Source of the DNA: PWND01 sp964601515 | Lineage (GTDB): Bacteria > Bacteroidota > Bacteroidia > Bacteroidales > UBA7960 | DNA: 15,633 bases | Direction of reading: 5' to 3' | NCBI GenBank assembly: GCA_964601515.1 | Contig: CAZRNU010000068.1 | Span: forward strand, 1 to 15,633 | Shown here: positions 1-7,207 of the stretch, one piece after another | How positions within the stretch are numbered: position 1 is the stretch's first letter | How the letters are laid out: each line of letters starts with the position of its first letter | Notes under the pieces: model-generated | Database searches by the model: none | What the model was told of the DNA's origin: nothing | What the model saw: the letters and a program-made list of their open reading frames with translations, nothing else | Made by a program: the position numbers and the translations under genes

Positions 1-164
1 TTTTCATCAAGCAGAACAACATCAAATACTTTATCCTTAATTAGGTCAATGGCTTCATTACCGCTAGTTGCAGTTGAAACATCATACCCTTTTTCCTTTA
101 AAAAAATCAAATGTGGTTTTAGCAATTCAATTTCATCATCAGCCCACAAAATATTTACAGCCAT
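1..164 (-). CDS. porX: PorX-type response regulator, N-terminal fragment of receiver domain
   Basis: Only the first 54 codons are present; the gene runs off the left edge. The translation begins MAVNILWADDEIELLKPHL and reaches VVLLDE. The acidic pair D9-D10 and the phospho-acceptor position D53 are those of a CheY-like receiver. The combination of W7, the ELLKPH stretch and an LDE (rather than LDxxMP with a different residue) after the acceptor is characteristic of PorX, the Bacteroidota regulator of type IX secretion that carries a PglZ-like alkaline-phosphatase-fold output domain. That output domain is not visible, so the family call rests on the first 54 residues. The gene is divergent from the HD-domain gene with 175 bp between them. 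The same window encodes a T9SS cargo protein, which is consistent. Another receiver-only regulator cannot be excluded. Confidence 0.72.
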   Translation of the reverse strand, partial: MAVNILWADDEIELLKPHLIFLKEKGYDVSTATSGNEAIDLIKDKVFDVVLLDE

Positions 165-339
165 AAAAAATTAAGGTTAAACATTATTAAAAAGTGCAAC
201 AACCTATTTTTCAGGCAAATTTTTAACAGAAAAGAAATGCAAAAGATACCCGACAATTTGTTCTTGCACATTAGCAAATTTAATTAAAAATAACGACATT
301 TGGCACTTTAAAATAAGCCTCAAAACAAAATATTTCCGG
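165..339. other. Divergent intergenic region between porX and HD-domain gene
   Basis: This 175-bp AT-rich spacer must hold the promoters of both divergent genes. I found no exact TAnnTTTG element in either direction. The closest forward match is GACATTTG at 295-302, about 38 nt before the HD-domain start, with one mismatch and no TTG at the proper distance upstream. No hairpin terminator, small gene or repeat is evident. Confidence 0.4.
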
Positions 340-1590
340 ATGAAAAAACAGCCAATAAACAAGCTCAAAATATTTAATGACCCTGTTTACGGGTTTATTA
401 ACGTACCATTTGAAGAAATATTTGACCTTATTGAAAACCCGTACATACAGCGTTTACGTAGAATTAAGCAACTTGGACTGACGCAACTTGTATACCCTGG
501 GGCACTTCATACACGTTTTCACCATGCTATGGGAGCAATGTATTTAATGTGTCAGGCGATTGAAATATTGCGTTTTAAGGGACAAGATATTGCAGAAGAA
601 GAAGCATTAGCGGTTACTACAGCCATTCTGCTTCATGATATTGGTCACGGACCTTTTTCCCATGCTCTAGAAAATTCTATTGTTCATGAGATGGATCATG
701 AAGATCTTTCTTCTCTTTTCTTTGAAAGATTAATTGAAAAATATGGCAATAATCTTAAGATTGCAAAGGATATTTTTAACAACAAGTATCACAAAAAATT
801 TTTGTATCAACTGGTTTCCGGTCAACTCGACATGGATCGCCTAGATTATCTAAACAGAGATTGCTATTTTACAGGAGTTTCGGAGGGAGTAATAAGTTAC
901 GATAGGATAATTAAAATGCTTAATGTTGCAGATAATCAGCTTGCGATAGATGAAAAAGGAGTTTACTCAGTTGAGAAGTTTTTGATTGCCAGAAGATTGA
1001 TGTATTGGCAGGTCTATTTGCATAAAACAGTAATTTCAGCAGAAAATCTTCTAATAAGTATTCTCAGAAGAGCCAAAGAACTCGCACTTGCAGGAGAACA
1101 ACTATTTGCAACACCTTCGTTATCAATGTTTTTATCAACAAAATATTACAGAGAAGATTTTGCAAAAGATTATAATCTGCTTGACAGTTTTGCAAAACTA
1201 GATGATTTTGACGTAGTAGCATCAATAAAAGTATGGGCATCTCATAAAGACAAGGTACTTTCAACTTTATGCACTAATTTGCTCAACAGAACACTATACA
1301 AAATAGAAATTCAAAGAAAACAATTTTCGGAAAGCTATATTGAAAAAGTCAATTCAGTAACAAAGAAGGTACTTGGAATTAGTGACTCTGAAATTAATTA
1401 CTTTGTAATTAATGGAATTGCATGCAACAATGCATACGACCCAAATGTAGGCAGTATAAAAGTAATTTTAAAAACAGGTGAACTAGTTGATTTGGGCTCA
1501 GCAAGTGACTACCTAAACAACACTATGATATCGCAGGATGTACAAAAGTATTACTTATGTTATCCCAAAGAAATAATACCTCATTTATAA
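340..1590 (+). CDS. HD-domain phosphohydrolase, dGTPase/SAMHD1-like
   Basis: A soluble 416-residue HD-superfamily metal-dependent phosphohydrolase. The histidine-arginine region TRFHHAMG (residues 58-65), the H99-D100 pair in LLHDIGHGPFSH (97-108) and the aspartates of QLDMDRLDYLNRD (162-174) match the order seen in SAMHD1 and bacterial dNTP triphosphohydrolase-like proteins, where they bind the metal and the triphosphate. Residues 10-50 carry the N-terminal DPVYGFI and RLRRIKQLG motifs typical of this branch. The C-terminal 150 residues are a less conserved helical region. The substrate cannot be assigned by reading; dNTP hydrolysis is the family expectation. The start at 340 is the first ATG in frame and follows an AT-rich leader with no Shine-Dalgarno sequence. 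lpxD follows 83 bp downstream on the same strand. No signal peptide or membrane segment is seen. Confidence 0.85.
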   Translation: MKKQPINKLKIFNDPVYGFINVPFEEIFDLIENPYIQRLRRIKQLGLTQLVYPGALHTRFHHAMGAMYLMCQAIEILRFKGQDIAEEEALAVTTAILLHDIGHGPFSHALENSIVHEMDHEDLSSLFFERLIEKYGNNLKIAKDIFNNKYHKKFLYQLVSGQLDMDRLDYLNRDCYFTGVSEGVISYDRIIKMLNVADNQLAIDEKGVYSVEKFLIARRLMYWQVYLHKTVISAENLLISILRRAKELALAGEQLFATPSLSMFLSTKYYREDFAKDYNLLDSFAKLDDFDVVASIKVWASHKDKVLSTLCTNLLNRTLYKIEIQRKQFSESYIEKVNSVTKKVLGISDSEINYFVINGIACNNAYDPNVGSIKVILKTGELVDLGSASDYLNNTMISQDVQKYYLCYPKEIIPHL

Positions 1591-1673
1591 TAATTTTGTA
1601 AAGAAATTGCTTAAATATTGGTAACTTGCGCAACTTTTTCTTAAAGATTTCATAACAAACAACATATATTAGA

Positions 1674-2711
1674 ATGGATTTTTCTGCTACAGAGATAGCC
1701 GGTTTTTTAAACGGCAACATTGAGGGAAACCCTGAAATTAAGGTAAACAAAATTTCAAAGATTGAGGAAGCTGAAGAAGGCTCATTAACTTTTTTAGCAA
1801 ACCCGGCTTACACTCATTATATATACACTACTAATGCTTCAATTGTATTAGTTAATAAAAGCTTCAAACCGGAATCTACTTTAAAAACAACAATTATTAA
1901 AGTAGATGATGCTTATAGTTCACTAGCAAAATTATTAGAGTTATATGAAAAGAGTAAGCCTGTTAAAAAGGGCATATCCGCAATGGCATTTATCGCAGAA
2001 AATGTAAAAAAAGGCGAAAATATTTATGTTGGTGAGTTTGCTTATATCGGAGATAATTGTATTATTGGAGACAATGTGCAAATTTTTCCGCAGGCATATA
2101 TTGGAGACAATGTAAAAATAGGCGAAAATTCTATAATTTATCCGGGAGCAAAAGTATATGCAAATTGCATAATTGGAAAATCGTGTATAATACATTCCGG
2201 CGTCGTAATTGGAGCTGATGGTTTTGGTTTTAGTCCACAAACTGAAAAAAATTATAAAAAAATTGCACAGATAGGGAATGTTATTGTGGAAGATGATGTT
2301 GAGATTGGAGCAAATACAACAATTGATAGGGCTACAATGGGTTCTACCATAATAAAAAAAGGAGTTAAGCTTGATAATCTAATACAAATAGCCCACAATG
2401 TTGCAATTGGTGAAAACACGGTTGTTGCAGCTCAAGCGGGTGTTGCCGGCTCTTCAAAAGTTGGAAGTAATTGCATGATTGGAGGTCAGGTTGGCATCAG
2501 TGGGCATCTTAGTATTGGCAACAACGTAAAAATGGCTGCTCAGTCGGGAGTTGGGTCAAATATTAAAGATGAAGAAATAATTATGGGTTCGCCCGCTTTT
2601 GATGCTTCCAAATACAAAAAAACATATGTCCATTTTCGCAATTTGGATAAGTTAGTTAAGAGAATTGATGAATTGGAGAAACAAATCAAACTAATAAACA
2701 ATAAAGGTTAA
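1674..2711 (+). CDS. lpxD: UDP-3-O-(3-hydroxyacyl)glucosamine N-acyltransferase LpxD
   Basis: LpxD transfers a 3-hydroxyacyl chain from ACP to the 2-amino group of UDP-3-O-acylglucosamine, the third step of lipid A synthesis, at the cytoplasmic face of the membrane. The 345-residue protein has the full family layout: an N-terminal uridine-binding domain (1-100, with the GSLTFLANPAY segment at 36-46), a left-handed beta-helix of hexapeptide repeats (about 101-305), and a short C-terminal helix (320-345, charged, KLVKRIDELEKQIKL). The catalytic histidine is H241 in IQIAHNVAIG, equivalent to H239 of the E. coli enzyme. The HSGVVIGADGFGF stretch (174-186) is also typical. Length agrees with E. 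coli LpxD (341 residues). It precedes lpxC-fabZ by 82 bp. A second, shorter LpxD-like protein is encoded at the end of the same series. Confidence 0.96.
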   Translation: MDFSATEIAGFLNGNIEGNPEIKVNKISKIEEAEEGSLTFLANPAYTHYIYTTNASIVLVNKSFKPESTLKTTIIKVDDAYSSLAKLLELYEKSKPVKKGISAMAFIAENVKKGENIYVGEFAYIGDNCIIGDNVQIFPQAYIGDNVKIGENSIIYPGAKVYANCIIGKSCIIHSGVVIGADGFGFSPQTEKNYKKIAQIGNVIVEDDVEIGANTTIDRATMGSTIIKKGVKLDNLIQIAHNVAIGENTVVAAQAGVAGSSKVGSNCMIGGQVGISGHLSIGNNVKMAAQSGVGSNIKDEEIIMGSPAFDASKYKKTYVHFRNLDKLVKRIDELEKQIKLINNKG

Positions 2712-2756
2712 AGTATTCCCAAATAAATAATATGGTTTTTACAAGGTTTTTTTTGA

Positions 2757-2764
2757 TATATTTG
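2757..2764 (+). promoter_or_regulatory. Bacteroidota -7 promoter element before lpxC-fabZ
   Basis: The sequence TATATTTG is an exact match to the TAnnTTTG -7 consensus of the Bacteroidota primary sigma factor. Transcription would begin near 2771, leaving a leader of roughly 23 nt before the ATG at 2794. The -33 region (about 2734-2738) has only a GG-T-rich stretch and no clear TTG, so the call rests on the -7 element. It would let lpxC-fabZ be transcribed apart from lpxD. Confidence 0.45.
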
Positions 2765-2793
2765 CCCCCAAATTAAAATATCCAAAAAAAGCC

Positions 2794-4200
2794 ATGAGCG
2801 ACAAACAAAAGACCATAAAAAATGAAGTTACTCTTAAGGGAGTAGGTCTGCATACCGGCAAAGAAGTTACCTTAACATTCAAACCTTCTGATGTGAATAC
2901 AGGAATAAGATTCCTTAGAAAGGATATCGGCCCTGATGCTTTTATTGAGGCAAGTGCAGAATATGTTGTTAATACATCAAGAGGAACCACAATAGAAAAA
3001 AAACAAATAAGAGTTGCAACCATTGAACATGCACTTGCAGCCGTTACAGGTTTGCAAATTAATAATATAATAATTGAGGTTGACTGTCCGGAAACACCAA
3101 TTTTAGATGGAAGTGCAAAACATTATGTTGAAGCTCTCCAAAGGGCTGAAATTGTTGAACAAGATGCTTTAATTGAATATCTTGAGTTGAAAGAAACAAT
3201 TCACTTCTATGATGAAGAAAAAGATTGTGAAATCATAGCAGTTCCATCCGACAGGTATAGAATTTCAAGCATGATAGATTTTCAATCGAAAGTATTGCCT
3301 CCACAACATGCAAAACTGGATAACTTAGAAGATTTCGCTGAGCAAATAGCACCATGCAGAACTTTCGTATTTTTACATGAGTTGGAGATGCTTTTAGTAA
3401 ATAATTTAATCAAAGGAGGCGATTTAAATAATGCGATTGTATTTGTTGATAAGGCTATATCTCAAGGAGAGCTGGATAAACTTGCAACAGTATTTGAGAA
3501 GCCAAGTGTTAGTGTTCAACCGGAAGGGATATTAAACAATCTTGAACTTTATTTTAATAATGAGCCGGCAAGACACAAGCTTCTAGACATAATAGGAGAC
3601 CTTACTCTTGTTGGCAAACCTATTAAAGCTCATATAATTGCCAGAAAACCCGGGCATATGTCGAATATTAAATTTGCCAAAGAGCTTATTAGTATTGATA
3701 AAAAACAAATACTTGATGCCCAGATTCCAAAATATGACCCTACAGTTCCGCCTATATATGATATTAACAAGATCAAAAAAATGCTACCACACAGGTATCC
3801 ATTCCTTCTTGTTGATAAAGTTATTGAGTTGTCTGATACTCACGTAGTTGGAGTTAAGAATGTAACGGCAAATGAAGGTTTTTTTGCAGGGCATTTCCCA
3901 AATGAGCCCGTAATGCCGGGAGTTTTGCAAATTGAAGCTCTTGCTCAAGCAGGTGGGTTGTTTATATTTTCTACAATACCAGACCCTGAAAATTACTCAA
4001 CATATTTTCTTAAAATTGATAATGCCAAATTTAAACAAAAGGTAGTTCCCGGAGATACATTACTTATGAAGTGTACATTGTTAACGCCTGTAAGAAGAGG
4101 ACTATGTCATATGCAAGCATATGCTTACGTTGGCAATAAAATTGTAATGGAAGCTGAAATTATGGCTCAAATAGTTAAAAATGTAGATCTTTTAAAATAA
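2794..4200 (+). CDS. lpxC-fabZ: Bifunctional LpxC-FabZ: UDP-3-O-acyl-GlcNAc deacetylase fused to 3-hydroxyacyl-ACP dehydratase
   Basis: One 468-residue polypeptide carries two enzymes. Residues 1-300 are LpxC, the zinc deacetylase that commits UDP-3-O-acyl-GlcNAc to lipid A. The zinc ligands read as H79 (TIEHALAAV), H261 and D265 (HKLLDIIGDL), and the general acid is H288 (RKPGHMSN). Residues 325-468 are FabZ, the 3-hydroxyacyl-ACP dehydratase. It begins LPHRYPFLLVDKV, with catalytic H367 in GHFPNEPVMPG and E381 in IEALAQ, the same 14-residue spacing as H54/E68 of E. coli FabZ. A linker of about 20 residues joins them. The fusion is a known trait of Bacteroidota and relatives and puts consumption and dehydration of 3-hydroxyacyl-ACP on one chain. 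All key residues are present in both halves, so both activities are expected. lpxA follows 36 bp downstream. Confidence 0.97.
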   Translation: MSDKQKTIKNEVTLKGVGLHTGKEVTLTFKPSDVNTGIRFLRKDIGPDAFIEASAEYVVNTSRGTTIEKKQIRVATIEHALAAVTGLQINNIIIEVDCPETPILDGSAKHYVEALQRAEIVEQDALIEYLELKETIHFYDEEKDCEIIAVPSDRYRISSMIDFQSKVLPPQHAKLDNLEDFAEQIAPCRTFVFLHELEMLLVNNLIKGGDLNNAIVFVDKAISQGELDKLATVFEKPSVSVQPEGILNNLELYFNNEPARHKLLDIIGDLTLVGKPIKAHIIARKPGHMSNIKFAKELISIDKKQILDAQIPKYDPTVPPIYDINKIKKMLPHRYPFLLVDKVIELSDTHVVGVKNVTANEGFFAGHFPNEPVMPGVLQIEALAQAGGLFIFSTIPDPENYSTYFLKIDNAKFKQKVVPGDTLLMKCTLLTPVRRGLCHMQAYAYVGNKIVMEAEIMAQIVKNVDLLK

Positions 4201-4236
4201 AGAAAATTGAATTGTTGCCAGCAAATATAGAAAAAT

Positions 4237-5010
4237 ATGACTCAACCACTTGCATATATTCATCCAAAAGCAAAAATAGGCAATAATGTGACCATTTCAC
4301 CATTTGTAACAATTACCGAAGACGTTGTTATTGGTGATAATACATGGATTGGCCCAAATGTTACAATTATGGACGGTGCGAGAATTGGCAAGAATTGCCG
4401 AATTTTCCCGGGTTCTGTAATTTCAGCAATCCCTCAAGATTTAAAATTTTCCGGAGAAATTACGACAGCCGAAATTGGTGACAATACAACAATAAGAGAA
4501 TGTGTTACCATAAATCGTGGCACAAAAGCATATAACAAAACTGTTGTAGGAAACAACTGTCTGCTAATGGCATATGTACATATTGCCCACGACTGTGTTG
4601 TTGGAAATAATTGTATACTGGCAAATGCAGCCACTTTGGCAGGGCATATAATTATTGACGATTTCGCAATAATTGGAGGTTTATCAGCAGTTCATCAATT
4701 TGTAAATATTGGAAAATATGTAATGATAAGCGGCGGCTCTCTAGTAAGAAAGGATGTTCCACCTTATACAAAAGCAGCAAGAGATCCACTATCATTTGTT
4801 GGAATTAATTCGGTCGGATTAAGGAGAAGAGGATTTGATAATGAAGCTATCAGTAGAATTCAAGCAATATACCGAATTCTATTCATGAACAAATACAGTG
4901 TTTCTAAAGCTGTAAGCATAATTGAGTCTGAAATACAACAATGCAGCGAGAAAGATGAGATTTTATGTTTCATCAAAAATTCAAGCCGTGGCATTATGAA
5001 AGGCTATTAA
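4237..5010 (+). CDS. lpxA: UDP-N-acetylglucosamine O-acyltransferase LpxA
   Basis: LpxA starts lipid A synthesis by moving a 3-hydroxyacyl chain from ACP to the 3-OH of UDP-GlcNAc. The 257-residue protein (E. coli LpxA has 262) opens with the hexapeptide beta-helix (AYIHPKAKIGNNVTI onward, 6-185) and ends in a helical domain (186-257). The HIAHDCVVGNNCILAN segment contains H115 and H118, matching H122 and the catalytic H125 of E. coli. The NRGT and GLSAVHQF motifs are also those of LpxA rather than LpxD. By eye alignment of the GGSLVRKDVPPY loop, the acyl-chain ruler position (G173 in E. coli) is L169 here. The ABC ATPase gene starts 17 bp after the stop codon, so the two are probably cotranscribed. 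Confidence 0.96.
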   Translation: MTQPLAYIHPKAKIGNNVTISPFVTITEDVVIGDNTWIGPNVTIMDGARIGKNCRIFPGSVISAIPQDLKFSGEITTAEIGDNTTIRECVTINRGTKAYNKTVVGNNCLLMAYVHIAHDCVVGNNCILANAATLAGHIIIDDFAIIGGLSAVHQFVNIGKYVMISGGSLVRKDVPPYTKAARDPLSFVGINSVGLRRRGFDNEAISRIQAIYRILFMNKYSVSKAVSIIESEIQQCSEKDEILCFIKNSSRGIMKGY

Positions 5011-5027
5011 AAAGCATATAAATAATT

Positions 5028-5630
5028 ATGCAAATAATTCTTGATAAAGCCGGAAAAAGGTTCGGAAATCAATGGATTTTTAGAAATCTTAATTACACAT
5101 TTGATACAGGTATTCATACTTCTGTAATAGGGAAAAATGGTTCCGGAAAGTCAACTCTGTTAAAAGTTATTTCAGGATATACAAATCTTACAGAAGGTAA
5201 TATCTCATATAAATTTGGAGAAACTCAAAAAAATCTCAGCAAATTATACTCTTACATTTCTATTGTTTCTCCTCACCAACAGCTAATTGAAGAATTTACG
5301 CTTTCCGAGCTCCTCATTTTTCATTACAAGCTAAAACCTTCATCTTATAATTATAACAATGTTATTGAATTGCTTGGATTACAATCAAATGTGAAAAAGC
5401 CAATAAAAGACTTCTCTTCAGGAATGAAGCAAAGAGTAAAACTAGGGTTGGCATTGTTTAGTGATTCAGAGTTATTGTTACTTGATGAACCCTGCACAAA
5501 TCTTGACGCAGAAGGAAGAGGTTGGTTTAAAATTTATCTTGAGCATACATCTCAAAACCGAACAGTTATAGTTTTTTCGAACAATAATATTGAAGAAACA
5601 TTTTCTTGCGAACGTTCAATTTCCCTTTGA
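5028..5630 (+). CDS. Lone ABC transporter ATP-binding protein (possible CcmA-like)
   Basis: A 200-residue nucleotide-binding subunit of an ABC transporter without an adjacent permease gene. Walker A is GKNGSGKST (35-43), the Q-loop region is around Q84-Q85 (SPHQQLIEEFT), the signature is SSGMKQR (130-136), and Walker B with the catalytic glutamate is LLLLDEP with D153-E154, followed by a D-loop NLD (158-160). The switch position that normally carries histidine reads IVFSNNN (181-187), so histidine is replaced by asparagine. The chain is as short as CcmA (E. coli CcmA is 207 residues). It sits 17 bp after lpxA and 51 bp before efp, so lipid A transport is one suggestion from context. Because a ccmB without ccmA lies elsewhere in the window, haem-related CcmA function is another. 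The partner is not determined by the sequence. Confidence 0.85.
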   Translation: MQIILDKAGKRFGNQWIFRNLNYTFDTGIHTSVIGKNGSGKSTLLKVISGYTNLTEGNISYKFGETQKNLSKLYSYISIVSPHQQLIEEFTLSELLIFHYKLKPSSYNYNNVIELLGLQSNVKKPIKDFSSGMKQRVKLGLALFSDSELLLLDEPCTNLDAEGRGWFKIYLEHTSQNRTVIVFSNNNIEETFSCERSISL

Positions 5631-5638
5631 TTTTTTAT

Positions 5639-5646
5639 TATTTTTG
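5639..5646 (+). promoter_or_regulatory. Bacteroidota -7 promoter element before efp
   Basis: TATTTTTG matches the TAnnTTTG -7 consensus exactly and lies just downstream of the ABC ATPase stop codon. A start near 5653 would give a leader of about 29 nt before the efp ATG. No TTG is found 18-20 bp upstream, so only half of the promoter is supported. efp is highly expressed in most bacteria, which fits it having its own promoter. Confidence 0.42.
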
Positions 5647-5681
5647 TGCCCACAAAATTTGAAATAAATTAACATTATAAT

Positions 5682-6245
5682 ATGGCTACAACAGCAGATT
5701 TTAGAAACGGATTATGTTTAGAGTTTAATAATGAACTTTATACGATTGTAGAATTCCAACATGTTAAACCCGGCAAAGGAGCAGCATTTGTGCGCACAAA
5801 ACTTAAAAATCTAAAAACCGGAAAAGTAATTCCAAATACTTTTTCCGCCGGTGTTAAGATTAATATTGCGAGAGTTGAAAGACGTCAATACCAATATCTA
5901 TACAAAGATGACAATGGATATAATTTCATGCATAATGAAACTTTCGAACAGGTTTCTATACCGGAAGAAATTATAAGTGCTCCAGCCCTGCTAAAGGAAG
6001 GACAAGCTGCTGATATTATGTTTCATGCAGATACAGAAACCCCATTAAGTTGCGAAATGCCGGCATTTGTTGAGTTAAAAGTTATATACACTGAACCTGG
6101 AGTAAAAGGCGACACAGCTACTAATACATTAAAACCGGCCACAGTAGAAACAGGAGCACAAGTAAATGTGCCATTGTTTATTGAAGAAGGCGAAATGATT
6201 AGGGTAGATACAAGAACAAATGAATATCACGAAAGAGTTAAATAA
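5682..6245 (+). CDS. efp: Translation elongation factor P
   Basis: EF-P binds between the P and E sites of the ribosome and relieves stalling at polyproline stretches. The 187-residue protein has the normal three beta-barrel layout: KOW-like domain (about 1-64), OB domain II (about 67-128) and OB domain III (130-187). The C-terminal signature K-x-A-x4-G-x2-V-x-V-P-x2-I-x2-G is complete at K151-G170. The tip of the functional loop is HVKPGKGAAF, placing lysine K32 at the apex, resembling the Bacillus-type loop rather than the arginine loop of Pseudomonas. No EF-P modification enzyme (EpmA/B, EarP or YmfI type) is in the window. The LpxD-like gene follows 11 bp downstream. Confidence 0.97.
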   Translation: MATTADFRNGLCLEFNNELYTIVEFQHVKPGKGAAFVRTKLKNLKTGKVIPNTFSAGVKINIARVERRQYQYLYKDDNGYNFMHNETFEQVSIPEEIISAPALLKEGQAADIMFHADTETPLSCEMPAFVELKVIYTEPGVKGDTATNTLKPATVETGAQVNVPLFIEEGEMIRVDTRTNEYHERVK

Positions 6246-6256
6246 CATCACTTTTC

Positions 6257-7195
6257 ATGAAGTTACCACAACCTATCACTCTTGAGGAGTGTGCAAAAAT
6301 AATAAATGCTCAATTTGAAGGGGAACCTGATTTTCTTATTACCGGCATTAATGAAATTCACATGGTTGAAAAAGGTGATTTAACCTTTGTTGACCATCCG
6401 AAGTATTATGATAAAGCTCTAAATTCAGCAGCAACAACTATTATTATCAATAAGAAAGTTGATCGACCTACAGGTAAGGCTTTATTATTTTCTGACGATC
6501 CATTTCGTGATTATGTTGCATTGGTAAAAAAATACAGGCCGTTTCAGCCTTGTAATCAAATGATTAGCCCAACAGCTGATATTGGAGAAGGCACAATAAT
6601 ACAACCCGGAGCTTTTATTGGGAATAATGTGAAAATCGGCAAAAATTGTTTAATTCACGCAAATGTAAGCATTTACGACCACTGCATAGTTGGAGATAAC
6701 GTTATTATTCACTCAGGAACTGTTATTGGCGCAGATGCTTTTTATTTCAAAAGAAGACCTGATTATCATGATAAAATGGTTTCCTGTGGTCGTGCTATTA
6801 TTGGCAACAACGTAGAGATAGGTGCTTGCTGCACTGTAGATAAAGGAGTGTCAGGAGATACAAAAATTGGAGATGGAACCAAGCTGGATAATCATATTCA
6901 GATTGGTCACGATACTGTAATTGGACGAAACTGTTTGTTCGCTTCTCAAGTTGGTGTTGCCGGATGCGTAATTGTGGAAGATGATGTAATTCTTTGGGGG
7001 CAGGTTGGAGTTCAGAAAGACCTGACAATTGGAAGAGGCGCTGTAGTTTTAGGCCAATCCGGTATTTCGAAATCGATTCCCGGCGGCATAACCTATTTCG
7101 GAAGCCCTGTTCAGGAAGCCCGCAGCAAAATGAAAGAATTGGCTTTGATAAAAAGATTACCCGAAGTATTTGAGTTACTGAAGAAGGAGGTTTAA
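6257..7195 (+). CDS. Second LpxD-like UDP-3-O-acylglucosamine N-acyltransferase
   Basis: A 312-residue paralogue of LpxD. It keeps the N-terminal domain (1-100, with GDLTFVDHPKYY at 40-51, a variant of the GSLTFLANPAY segment) and the hexapeptide beta-helix (about 104-280). The catalytic-type histidine is present as H218 in IQIGHDTVIG. It differs from the other LpxD in two visible ways: the GADGFGF loop is GADAFYFKRR (158-167), and the C-terminal helix is shorter (KMKELALIKRLPEVFELLKK), making the protein 33 residues shorter. Acyltransferase activity on a nucleotide sugar is expected from the family; whether it acts in lipid A or on another amino sugar is unknown. It is 11 bp after efp and ends five bases from the oppositely oriented ccmE stop. 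Confidence 0.87.
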   Translation: MKLPQPITLEECAKIINAQFEGEPDFLITGINEIHMVEKGDLTFVDHPKYYDKALNSAATTIIINKKVDRPTGKALLFSDDPFRDYVALVKKYRPFQPCNQMISPTADIGEGTIIQPGAFIGNNVKIGKNCLIHANVSIYDHCIVGDNVIIHSGTVIGADAFYFKRRPDYHDKMVSCGRAIIGNNVEIGACCTVDKGVSGDTKIGDGTKLDNHIQIGHDTVIGRNCLFASQVGVAGCVIVEDDVILWGQVGVQKDLTIGRGAVVLGQSGISKSIPGGITYFGSPVQEARSKMKELALIKRLPEVFELLKKEV

Positions 7196-7207
7196 TTACC
7201 TTAAACC
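7189..7207. other. Inverted repeat spanning both convergent stop codons
   Basis: GGTTTAA at 7189-7195, a five-base loop TTACC, and TTAAACC at 7201-7207 form a perfect 7-bp stem. The TAA of the LpxD-like gene (7193-7195) and the TAA of ccmE (7203-7201) are each inside an arm. There is no T-run on either side, and only two G-C pairs, so it is not a convincing intrinsic terminator. Confidence 0.55.

Noticed and set aside
295..302. -7 element GACATTTG before the HD-domain gene
   Set aside because: The required TA is GA and there is no TTG at 18-20 bp upstream.
1595..1629. Promoter before lpxD (TTTG ... TAACTTGC)
   Set aside because: The spacing is 23 bp and the -7 element has a mismatch in TTTG, so it is no better than chance in AT-rich DNA.
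1591..1673. Terminator or riboswitch between the HD gene and lpxD
   Set aside because: No stable stem or T-run could be found in the 83 bp.
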